This document shows positions 25,247 to 33,986 of a DNA stretch of 64,000 nucleotides, piece by piece (position 1 is the stretch's first letter; every line of letters begins with the position of its first letter). The notes beneath the pieces were generated by a model. That model was given only the letters and a program-made list of their open reading frames with translations, was not told where the DNA came from and ran no database searches. This DNA comes from Candidatus Electrothrix rattekaaiensis (GTDB taxonomy: Bacteria > Desulfobacterota > Desulfobulbia > Desulfobulbales > Desulfobulbaceae), in NCBI GenBank assembly GCA_032595675.1, contig JAVQMD010000002.1, forward strand, positions 930,001 through 994,000, read 5' to 3'. Position numbers and translations under genes: made by a program.

Positions 25247-26404
25247 ATGGAGTTATCGATTGTGATTCCGTGCCTTAATGAATCAGAAACACTTGAAATA
25301 TGTATTCAGAAAGCACTTAATTTTCTCCGCAGGCATAATATCGACGGTGAAGTTATTGTGGCTGACAACGGTTCCATCGACGGCTCTTTGGATATAGCGC
25401 AGCGTAATGGTGCAAAAATAGTATGTGTTGATCAAAAAGGCTACGGCTCAGCATTGATGGGCGGTATAAAGGCGGCGAAGGGAGAGTATGTTATCATGGG
25501 GGATGCTGACGATACTTACGATTTTTCGGCCCTTATGCCCTTTGTCGAAAAACTGCGGGAAGGATTTGAAATGGTCGTGGGTAACCGTTTTCTGGGGGGA
25601 ATTGAAGACGGTGCAATGCCATTTTTGCATAAATATCTTGGTAATCCAGTGCTTACCTCGATCGGTAGGATATTTTTTAAAAGCCCGTGCAAAGATTTTC
25701 ACTGCGGACTTAGAGGATTCTCGCGGGAGGCGGTGTTGCGTCTTGGAGCGAATTGCCCTGGAATGGAATTCGCTTCCGAATTAATCGTCAAAGCACATCT
25801 TAACAATCTGAAAATAACCGAAGTCCCTACAACACTCTCCAAGAGCGGAAGAAGCAGACCGCCGCACCTAAATACTTGGCGAGATGGCTGGCGTCACCTT
25901 CGATTTTTACTGCTTTACTGTCCGCGATGGCTCTTTTTTTATCCGGGAGTACTTTTGATTATGCTGGGTATAGCCCTCGGGGTTCCACTGTTATTTACAG
26001 AGATATCAGTGGGCTTTTTTGTGCTTGATATTCATACATTATTTTTTGCTTCAGTTTTTTTTATTATCGGTTACCAGTCCCTCATTATGTCAGCTATCAG
26101 TCGTGTGTATGCTGCACAGGTCGGTGTTTTACCGGAAATTAGAAAATTTCGTAATATTACTAGCCGATTTGATTTAGAAAAAGTTTTAATTGCTGGCACG
26201 CTTGTTTTTTTTGCCGGGGCCATTTTGAGCTTATATTCCGTGGTTCGCTGGCATCAGTTCTCTGGACTTGGTGATTTTGATCCCCGTATAGGGTTTCGTA
26301 TCCTAATTCCCGCATTCACCCTGATCATTACTGGGGTACAGACAATGCTGACTTCTTTTGTTCTGGAACTTCTCTCTGTGAAAAAAGGTGGCTATTCCAG
26401 TTGA
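25247..26404 (+). CDS. Family 2 glycosyltransferase with membrane tail
   Basis: 385 residues. The GT-A domain (1-230) starts ELSIVIPCLNESETLE, with the nucleotide-sugar residues ADNGSIDGS and the DxD-type GDADDTYDF. About four transmembrane segments follow in the C-terminal 150 residues. This is the layout of bacterial relatives of dolichyl-phosphate sugar synthases, which put a sugar onto a lipid carrier. It is followed 96 bp later by a large polytopic membrane protein that could use the lipid-linked sugar, a common pairing in cell-envelope glycosylation. Confidence 0.85.
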   Translation: MELSIVIPCLNESETLEICIQKALNFLRRHNIDGEVIVADNGSIDGSLDIAQRNGAKIVCVDQKGYGSALMGGIKAAKGEYVIMGDADDTYDFSALMPFVEKLREGFEMVVGNRFLGGIEDGAMPFLHKYLGNPVLTSIGRIFFKSPCKDFHCGLRGFSREAVLRLGANCPGMEFASELIVKAHLNNLKITEVPTTLSKSGRSRPPHLNTWRDGWRHLRFLLLYCPRWLFFYPGVLLIMLGIALGVPLLFTEISVGFFVLDIHTLFFASVFFIIGYQSLIMSAISRVYAAQVGVLPEIRKFRNITSRFDLEKVLIAGTLVFFAGAILSLYSVVRWHQFSGLGDFDPRIGFRILIPAFTLIITGVQTMLTSFVLELLSVKKGGYSS

Positions 26405-26500
26405 AAAAGAAGGATTGACGATTGCTAACATGATGTAGCTGGCACAGTGTCACTTGACGAAAGCGGCTGGGTGTTGGGATAGATGCCTTGAGAGGAGATT

Positions 26501-28237
26501 ATGAAAAGTATTTTGTCTAAAATTATTAATCCAGATGAAAAATATTTATGGCTACTTTTTGTTCTTTTTTCCGCCCTGTATTTCCTGACCTATATTCAGG
26601 GAAACATGGTGTTACGCAGTTATGCCGGTCACGATGATGCGCTGTATTTCACGATGGGGCAAAATATATCCGCCGGGAAATGGCTTGGAGAATATCATTC
26701 GTTAACTCTGGCAAAGGCACCGTCGTATGCTATCTTTATCGCATTGAGCATACTGAGCGGAATACCCTATTTATGGATGATTGCGGCTTGCAATATTTTT
26801 GCTGTTTTTTTTTTGCTGCGGAAGAGCAGATATCTTTTCGACAAGATGAAGTTACTTTCTTTGTTGGCTGGAGTATTGCTGCTGTTTAATCCGATTTTTG
26901 CCCAAACCCTGAGAGTATACCGTTTTCAGCTTCCGGCAGTCTGTTTTCTTGTGTTTATCGGCTCCCTTATCACCATATTTAACCCGGCAGAAAAAAAGTC
27001 GCATAGGGGGGCAGAAGTCATAGACGCTGTCACTGTGTTTGCAGCTTGGGGATTCCTCTGGTTTTCGCGTGAAGAAAGTCTTTTTTATTCTGGATGCCTT
27101 GTTGTCGCACTGACTGCTTTTTTCGCAGTTAAAAAAGTCAGCTCGTACCCGATCAGAAATTTGACCCCTGTGTTGTACGGCCTGTCAGGGGTACTTATCT
27201 TCTGGATTTTTATCTGCGGTATGAATAACACATATTATTCCAGGCCTATTGTCTGCGAAAAAACCTCCTCACCGTATACTGATGTTATAAAAACTTTTCA
27301 TAGTATTGCTGATCCAGATTTTCCACAAAATATTTCCGGTTCAGCCGCTTCCCGTGAAAAAATTCTGAAGATCGTCGAAGTCGTTCCTTTTTTTAAACCT
27401 ATGGCCGGGCATCTTATTAACAGTACTAAACTTTGGAGAGGTACCTATTTTGATAGGCAGACTTTAGAGTTTGTCGGTATACCCCGAACCATGCTGACGG
27501 TTTCACATTTTGAGTGGGCTTGGATTACTGCAGCGAAGACCGGAGGATACTATAAGGACGCATCTACTCTTGCCGAATTTTATACGCAACTTGATAAAGA
27601 ACTTGAAAAAGCAATCCGTGAAGGCAGGCTTTTGACAAGAAAGGATACTCTGGTGCAGGCTGGTCCATATTTCCTCTTGAAAAGAGATCTTGCCACGATA
27701 ATAAGATTGATTCCTAAGTACTACTTTTTCGTTTTTCCAAAGCCGAACGAGATTGCTCTGTGGTACCAAAATCTTTTGGTTCAAATTTCTCCAAATAGTA
27801 TAGGGAATGAAGGTAGTAGAAAGGCCTGGGGGGAGTACTTGAACGTTCATTATATTGCTGAAGGAGACGTTCAGCGTTACGATGAACGCCTTAATTCTTT
27901 TGCAAATCGATTCTGGAATAAAGCGACTGAAATTTATGCGTATACCGCAGTTCCCCTGATGCATCTTGCTACGCCGATAGCATTTATCACGCTAATACTT
28001 TTACTCATCCGCAGGAAATGGGTACCTGCTGCGGTAATTACCGTGCTCTCCTCAATGTATATAGCCCATTATTTGATGCTTATAGGCGTGACAGTCGCTT
28101 CGGGTTATTATGCCGCTCATGTGCGATATTTCCTTCCTTCCTATCATGCTGTTGTTTTAAATGCTTTTGTATCAATAGGGGCACTGTTGAGTCTGTTGAG
28201 CCGTCATAAAAACATCGAATCTGAATCCTGCAGTTAG
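26501..28237 (+). CDS. Polytopic membrane protein, possible GT-C glycosyltransferase
   Basis: 578 residues with roughly ten hydrophobic segments: about seven in the first 240 residues and three at the C-terminus, with a large soluble loop of about 230 residues between. The first loop after segment 1 carries the acidic pair in YAGHDDALYFT, at the place where GT-C enzymes have their catalytic Asp. Coupled with the GT2 gene just upstream, a lipid-sugar-dependent glycosyltransferase is plausible. The assignment is by architecture only. Confidence 0.65.
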   Translation: MKSILSKIINPDEKYLWLLFVLFSALYFLTYIQGNMVLRSYAGHDDALYFTMGQNISAGKWLGEYHSLTLAKAPSYAIFIALSILSGIPYLWMIAACNIFAVFFLLRKSRYLFDKMKLLSLLAGVLLLFNPIFAQTLRVYRFQLPAVCFLVFIGSLITIFNPAEKKSHRGAEVIDAVTVFAAWGFLWFSREESLFYSGCLVVALTAFFAVKKVSSYPIRNLTPVLYGLSGVLIFWIFICGMNNTYYSRPIVCEKTSSPYTDVIKTFHSIADPDFPQNISGSAASREKILKIVEVVPFFKPMAGHLINSTKLWRGTYFDRQTLEFVGIPRTMLTVSHFEWAWITAAKTGGYYKDASTLAEFYTQLDKELEKAIREGRLLTRKDTLVQAGPYFLLKRDLATIIRLIPKYYFFVFPKPNEIALWYQNLLVQISPNSIGNEGSRKAWGEYLNVHYIAEGDVQRYDERLNSFANRFWNKATEIYAYTAVPLMHLATPIAFITLILLLIRRKWVPAAVITVLSSMYIAHYLMLIGVTVASGYYAAHVRYFLPSYHAVVLNAFVSIGALLSLLSRHKNIESESCS

Positions 28238-28297
28238 TTGAGATGAAATTTAAAAATGGTGGTGTCATATAGGGGGCAGGCGGCTCAGAAACAACGG

Positions 28298-29044
28298 TTA
28301 GGGCAAGGTATTGTCTTGGTTTTCTTCAAAGAGCAGCACTCCAAGGGCAACACCACTGATCACAGAATAGGTCGGCCCGATAAACCAGCCAATAATCGGG
28401 ATCATGGTGAGGAGCAGACCGGCAGCACCGAAAAAGAACATCTCTGTTTTTTTGCTCCACAGTAGGGTAACGGTTTGCTTGGGGGTCATGCCGCGACGAT
28501 CCAGGTAGGGATCGACAAAAGCGGCACTGCTCAGAAACATCTGGAAGAAAAAGACCACAGCACCGGAAAGAAGCGCACCTATAACCGGGAGAGCAGACAG
28601 CGCGAACCCGGCAATAACGACCAGCACGGACGCCAGCACTGTGACCAGCAGGATCAGGGACAGCCGCATTAACGAGGCCGGGATGCTTTGTCCGGCAGGA
28701 GCAGGTTTGCCGGTAAGAATGCATTCCGCCTCTTCGGCGAGGAGGTCGAGAAAAGGGGTGAACATCAGCAGCACAAGACTGCGGAAGATGATGTACAGCG
28801 GCCCCGCCGCTACCACGCTTAGGGCTATCCAGACTGCAAAGCCGATCCATTCGGTCCAGGTTTGGTTTGGGAAGAGCAGGTGCTGGAGATAATCGGACAG
28901 TTCCCAGCCCAGCGCAAAAAAGCCTGCTATGGAAAGCGGAACCAGCAGAACGGATAGGGCGATGGGCAGACGGAGCCGTCTCCATTGTCCGTGCTTCCAG
29001 AGGACTTCGTGGCCGACTTTAAAGGCTTTTATGGTGTTTTTCAT
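28298..29044 (-). CDS. EI24/CysZ-like membrane protein
   Basis: 248 residues with four or more long hydrophobic segments and the family features: FKVGHEVLWKHGQWRRLRLP at the start, TPFLDLLAEEAE in the middle and SSAAFVDPYLDRRGMT before a late membrane helix. EI24-domain proteins include CysZ, a sulfate permease of cysteine synthesis; whether this one transports sulfate is not shown. It reads toward the glycosyltransferase genes (convergent). Confidence 0.78.
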   Translation of the reverse strand: MKNTIKAFKVGHEVLWKHGQWRRLRLPIALSVLLVPLSIAGFFALGWELSDYLQHLLFPNQTWTEWIGFAVWIALSVVAAGPLYIIFRSLVLLMFTPFLDLLAEEAECILTGKPAPAGQSIPASLMRLSLILLVTVLASVLVVIAGFALSALPVIGALLSGAVVFFFQMFLSSAAFVDPYLDRRGMTPKQTVTLLWSKKTEMFFFGAAGLLLTMIPIIGWFIGPTYSVISGVALGVLLFEENQDNTLP

Positions 29045-29067
29045 GGTGGATCATGTCCTTCGGTAGC

Positions 29068-29298
29068 CTATCGCTCTTCGTCCCGTGCCGCCAAGACAGC
29101 GGCACTCAGTCCTTGTCCCGGAACTGTAATTGTCCGACGGAATTCTTTCAAGCTCGGCAGACGGCGTTTTTCTCGGGGAGGTACCAGACAGGCCACTTCC
29201 TTCCCCCGTCTGGTCAGGAGAACATGCTGGCCGTGTTCAACCTGCTTGAGCAGTTTTCTCAGTTTTGCGGGAGCTTCTTTTACAGTTACTTCAAGCAT
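29068..29298 (-). CDS. Orphan Phd/YefM-family antitoxin
   Basis: 76 residues with the Phd fold: MLEVTVKEAPAKLRKLLKQV, then GQHVLLTRRGKEVACLVPP, the beta-hairpin that usually ends in an Ala/Pro-rich turn. The C-terminal tail is basic. No PIN or Doc/RelE toxin lies next to it; the gene downstream is the EI24-like protein. It may be a leftover of a lost module or act on a toxin elsewhere. Confidence 0.75.
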   Translation of the reverse strand: MLEVTVKEAPAKLRKLLKQVEHGQHVLLTRRGKEVACLVPPREKRRLPSLKEFRRTITVPGQGLSAAVLAARDEER

Positions 29299-29470
29299 GA
29301 TTTATCTCTCATTTTTTGTATGTTTTTGATGCGTACATTCTACCATCATTCTATTGTCGAATCCATATTTCTGTCAAATGGAGAAATATTTTATGCACCT
29401 AAAGTCGATTGCAAATATGGAGGGGCGGTTCGTGAACCGTCCGTACTTATTTCAGCTTGATGAAAAGTCA

Positions 29471-32400
29471 TCACCAACGATCATGAGCGGACACAATGCT
29501 GTCAACACCGTAGATGTTATGCGAGAGCATCCTGTCTATCACATCAAGTAGCCTCTTTCGTACTTCAGCGTTTTTTTCAGAGGAAGCATACTCCCGTTTC
29601 AGCAGGTCGTTCAGGTAATGAACATCTCTCTCTATCCTTCTGTCGTAATCGCCTTCCTCCTCAATAACCGTGATGAGTCGTTCCGCTGCTCCAATGACCA
29701 GATCAAGCACATCACAGGAGGCATCTTGCAACATATGCAGAAAGCTGAAACTACGCTCTGAAATGGCTGGAGATTGCACAAACTGTTCAGCCAACTCCCG
29801 GCATCGTTCAATTTCTTCGCCCCGGATTTTTCTAAAAACATGAGTGGCTTGCTCGCGAACCTGTTTGTCCTCATCAAAGAAAAATTCCTTGAGTAATTGC
29901 TCCGCCCGCCTTCGGTTCTCCGTCCACGTTAGCACATCAGCGACAACGTCAGCAAGCAGGCGGCGATGATTGACACTGCGGGTGGCAAGCTGTTCCGCCT
30001 GTTCAATATACTCGTCATTTCTGAAACTTTGTCCGAAAATAAGCCATGCGCCGATCAGTTCTTTTGTTTCATCTTCGCTTTTCAGCAATGCTGCTGTAAG
30101 TTCTTTGGCTACGTCCGGCAGCCAGTGGAACATATACGGGAAGAGATTGATTCCGGTATGGGAGATCAGCGGGGAAAGGCGCATATGGTCTGCATTGCAT
30201 GAAGTCGTAACTGGCAGAACTATCAGCTTTTTAATTGCGACGGTAAACCTGTCTTTATTTATGTTGTATAACTGACCAAGAACTCTGATTATAGTGCAAC
30301 GGACACTGACTAACGGTTCTTTCTCAAAAGCTTCTTCCAGAGCTTCCCATATTCGATCTTCTGTTTGAGGGAACTCATGGAGAACTACGCTTAAAGCTTC
30401 CCAAGCCGCTCCGCGCTCTCCGGTAAGATCGCATTGATAAGAAAGAGATCGTTTTCCTATAATGTGTTCTATGCTGTATGTTTCGTTTTTTATCCTTTCT
30501 TCTTCAGCAGTATTGTCTTTAATGACAGTTCCATTCAGAGCATACCAAATCAAAATATCCAGTATTTCCGAGTTGGCAGCAAGAGCAGGATGCTTTTTGA
30601 TCAACGTGGCTATGCTGCTGCCGAAATATCTAAGATGATGATAATGAACAAAAATTATGACTTGAACTATCAGATCATCAGGCAGTTCTTCGGCTTTGGC
30701 AAGACCAAGAATAACGTACTCTATATAAAGGCTATTTGCTTCTTTTGGGATATGAAAACATAGTCTTGCAAACCTGACAGGGTTTTTACTTGCCTCCGCC
30801 TCCAAATTTCTTGCTAATTCATGTATTCGGTACTCTTCTATTTTGTTGTTACTTATGCAGTATTTTTTAATTGCCGACAACCAATGGCTGTCTTTCATGC
30901 GGGCGCATTGATCCGTAGAAATAGGGGCTTTTATCTTCTGCATCTTAAAATTGTTCGGCTCTTCAATTTTCTCATTGCGAAATTTTCGTTGGAGCTGCTC
31001 AAGCAAAGCTGTGGTCTCCAGACTTAGCAGAGATTCTTCTATGTTTTCAAAAATGCACCATTGTTCATACCTTGACCGAGACAAATCATACTTGATTTCA
31101 GGGAAATAATTGGAAATATCTTTTTCAATCTGCAATCGTTCTTTTGACTCCAGAAAAGGAAAGGCTGCCTTGCAGGCATGGGCAAAGGAAAGCCAGTCTG
31201 CGCCATCATAGCCAGCGTTAAAAACCAGCCTATTTCGGGCAAGACTGGGCAGACGGTTACCAAGTTCTTTCGGGTTAGCCTGGATTGCTTCCAGATGCAG
31301 GTGCATCAAGCACTCATGTTTGTACGGATCAAGTTGCTGAAGATATTTTTCCGCCTCAACCGGTTGCTGCTGCGCAACTTTTTTGAGAGCCTTTCGGTAA
31401 ATACTGAGAAATCCATCAGATTTATAATGATGTTCTGATGTTGTCCTGTGTTTAAAATCCCACCATCCTCTACTATTTCTCCCTTCCGTAACCACAATAT
31501 TAACACAGTGGACAAGGAATTCTGTTGCCACTGCGAGAAATTCTACAGGTGCTTTTTCAACAAACTCTGCAAGCGCATGACTGTCGTGACCTTCGATAAT
31601 CTTAAACTCTTTATCACCGAAAGGCAGCTTGCCCGGATAGGCAGCAAACCACGCATTGAAGACAACCTGAAGAATCCTCCCACCTAATTCAGGAAGCTCG
31701 TTTGCCCAATCGTTCAGAATCGAAAAGAGGAAATGATCATCCTGCTGTTGAAAGAGAACTGCCGGATGCGAACGGATAATTTCTTCGCAGAGATCAAGCA
31801 AAGGACCGCAGAATTCAGCAGGCTTTCTCCAATGGGCAAAGCGAAACCAACCCAGAAGTCGTTCAGCTCGTTGCGGATTATCACCCCACCATGAACGCAG
31901 GATTGCTGCAATTTCAGCCGGTCGTTTCTCGGCAATGAACGACAGCCAGGAAAAGATGCTCTCCACCCGCTCCTGATTGTCATGCGCAAGCTGTTGCTCA
32001 ATCCATTTTTTCCTGTTGAGTAGATCAACCCGAGCAGCATGAATGGAGAAAACAGCGTGACGGAACAGGAGAGGAAACGCTCCGTCCTGATCATCAAGGC
32101 GGGAAATAATCTGCCATTCCTCTTCCGTCGGCTCATCAATAGAACCCAACCATTGACAGATGGCCGCTTTCATATGAAAACGGATGCGCTCACTGTGCAG
32201 GAGCGAGGCAAGCTCTTCTACGTACCGCTGATCATCATTTCTCCGCAATGCTTCCAAAATCTGGCGCACTTGTGTTCGGCGGAAAAGATGCTGCTCCGTT
32301 GTGGTCAACCATTCGACCATGCTTTGCTCATTTTTTAAAAATGACCGGGCATAGATGTGGTCAAAGAAACTCTCATGAAAGAAGTTGACCTGACCACGGG

Positions 32401-33982
32401 AAGAAACAATCAGACCTTCATGGGAGAGAATATCCGCCGCACCGGGAAAATCGTCGAGCACAACAACAGACGCACTCAACTTCTGCCGCTTACTCATCCA
32501 TTCACAGATGCTGCTCAATGGCTGCACCAAAGACCATTGCAAACCCTTGGGCAGTTGGCGTTGTTTTTTCTTAATCAGCTCTTCGTGCAGATTTGCGCAG
32601 GAATGAAAGGCAAGCTCCGGTTCATCAATCTCCAGGAAAACGGCAAGATTGACCGGCAGGCAAAGCAGGTCACGTTGCGGCTGGCTGAAACGCGAGGTGT
32701 CAATCTTCTTATTCCGCAGTAGCGGTTCAACCTCGCTTTTCCAATCAAGCAGAGGAACTTCTATCTTTTTGGTTAGTTCCTTTTGTTGCAGCTCTTTGAT
32801 TCGTGCATCGCTGTCAAAATCAAAGGTTCTGCACGCAGCAATAATTTTGATGCCGCCAAAAATATCGGCATCGCGTATCAGGCGAAAGAGAACCTCTTTC
32901 ACCTGCCCGTCACGACCGGAAACATCGCTGACTGCATCCACCTGATCTATGATCAGCACCGAAGTTTCCTCTGGAAAAGTTCCCTTTAAGGTGCTGACCG
33001 GACTTTCTTTCCGGCCTGTCAGCCGTTCGCCCAGCTCTTCTCTGGTGGCGCAATCCAAATGCTGATCAACCCTGAAGGCAAGATACGGAACTTCGGCTTC
33101 GCGCAGGTGCTGAATCACGCTGCGGATGACCCCGGATTTGCCTGAACCGGCAACGCCGGTCAACAGGATCAGTTCCGGGCTGTCGGATTTGCGCAGCTCA
33201 TCAAGAATCTGGTCGGCCTGAGTCCGTGGGATTGTCTCACCGTCCATGCCGAAAGGCGTGTAGGTTCCGAGATATGCTTCTGTCTCTTCCTGTAAACGCT
33301 GCGGAATGGACGGATCAAAGGCCCATTCTTTAAACTGAAGAATGCCCTGCTCTTTGACAGCCTTGCGTAGCCCTTCCGTGGTCAGCTTCTTGTTGAAATG
33401 TCTTTCAAGAAGATCACGCAAATTCGGAAATGCACTCTTGCCGCCTTGGTGAAAATACAGGTCGCCATAGGATTCGGTGAAGGAATCCAGCTCTCTTTCG
33501 GGAATCATTTCAACTTGGCTTCGCTTGAGCCAGTCAAAAGACAGCTCATCAGACGAATTCCATTCTGCCTGTAGTTGCCGAAACAGCTCCTTCTTTTTTT
33601 TAAGGATATCCTGGTATTCCTCACAAGAGTTGGCAAGTTGCGCCTTTTCCGTCAGCGTTCTGAAGTCCTTGGCATTATCCTGCGAGACAAAAAAACAGCG
33701 GGCATGTTCATCCGCTGCTAAACGATCCGCAAAGGCTTTAAGAATACCTTCCTTTTTCAGAGCATTGATTGTCCAGTTGCCTTGCGGGGAGTTAATCTTG
33801 GTCTGATGCCATTCAGTGATTTCTTTCCTGCCAATTGCGAATTCAAAACCTCGGAACGCGGATTCAACCCCTTCAAAGTGCAGCCAGTCTGCTTTGCCGG
33901 CAAGCACTTCCATAGCAATCCGAACCAGCCATTTGGCTTCGTAGCGGTCACCCAGTTTGCCTCCAATGCCTCCTCGTATCAT
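29471..33982 (-). CDS. Large STAND NTPase with N-terminal nuclease-like domain
   Basis: 1,503 residues in three parts. Residues 1-200 start GGIGGKLGDRYEAKWLV and hold GFEFAIGRKEITEWHQTK, where E then x-x-Q-x-K resembles the Cap4/Mrr-type PD-(D/E)xK nucleases of Avs proteins. The NTPase has a Walker A (LLTGVAGSGKSGVIR, about 271) and Walker B (SVLIIDQVD, about 341) plus ACRTFDFD. From about 560 to the end stretches a long helical-repeat region, the usual sensor of STAND proteins. The protein probably oligomerises on sensing a phage component and turns on the nuclease. It starts four bases behind the lepA stop. Sequence-level assignment only. Confidence 0.78.
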   Translation of the reverse strand: MIRGGIGGKLGDRYEAKWLVRIAMEVLAGKADWLHFEGVESAFRGFEFAIGRKEITEWHQTKINSPQGNWTINALKKEGILKAFADRLAADEHARCFFVSQDNAKDFRTLTEKAQLANSCEEYQDILKKKKELFRQLQAEWNSSDELSFDWLKRSQVEMIPERELDSFTESYGDLYFHQGGKSAFPNLRDLLERHFNKKLTTEGLRKAVKEQGILQFKEWAFDPSIPQRLQEETEAYLGTYTPFGMDGETIPRTQADQILDELRKSDSPELILLTGVAGSGKSGVIRSVIQHLREAEVPYLAFRVDQHLDCATREELGERLTGRKESPVSTLKGTFPEETSVLIIDQVDAVSDVSGRDGQVKEVLFRLIRDADIFGGIKIIAACRTFDFDSDARIKELQQKELTKKIEVPLLDWKSEVEPLLRNKKIDTSRFSQPQRDLLCLPVNLAVFLEIDEPELAFHSCANLHEELIKKKQRQLPKGLQWSLVQPLSSICEWMSKRQKLSASVVVLDDFPGAADILSHEGLIVSSRGQVNFFHESFFDHIYARSFLKNEQSMVEWLTTTEQHLFRRTQVRQILEALRRNDDQRYVEELASLLHSERIRFHMKAAICQWLGSIDEPTEEEWQIISRLDDQDGAFPLLFRHAVFSIHAARVDLLNRKKWIEQQLAHDNQERVESIFSWLSFIAEKRPAEIAAILRSWWGDNPQRAERLLGWFRFAHWRKPAEFCGPLLDLCEEIIRSHPAVLFQQQDDHFLFSILNDWANELPELGGRILQVVFNAWFAAYPGKLPFGDKEFKIIEGHDSHALAEFVEKAPVEFLAVATEFLVHCVNIVVTEGRNSRGWWDFKHRTTSEHHYKSDGFLSIYRKALKKVAQQQPVEAEKYLQQLDPYKHECLMHLHLEAIQANPKELGNRLPSLARNRLVFNAGYDGADWLSFAHACKAAFPFLESKERLQIEKDISNYFPEIKYDLSRSRYEQWCIFENIEESLLSLETTALLEQLQRKFRNEKIEEPNNFKMQKIKAPISTDQCARMKDSHWLSAIKKYCISNNKIEEYRIHELARNLEAEASKNPVRFARLCFHIPKEANSLYIEYVILGLAKAEELPDDLIVQVIIFVHYHHLRYFGSSIATLIKKHPALAANSEILDILIWYALNGTVIKDNTAEEERIKNETYSIEHIIGKRSLSYQCDLTGERGAAWEALSVVLHEFPQTEDRIWEALEEAFEKEPLVSVRCTIIRVLGQLYNINKDRFTVAIKKLIVLPVTTSCNADHMRLSPLISHTGINLFPYMFHWLPDVAKELTAALLKSEDETKELIGAWLIFGQSFRNDEYIEQAEQLATRSVNHRRLLADVVADVLTWTENRRRAEQLLKEFFFDEDKQVREQATHVFRKIRGEEIERCRELAEQFVQSPAISERSFSFLHMLQDASCDVLDLVIGAAERLITVIEEEGDYDRRIERDVHYLNDLLKREYASSEKNAEVRKRLLDVIDRMLSHNIYGVDSIVSAHDRW

Positions 33983-33986
33983 CCAG

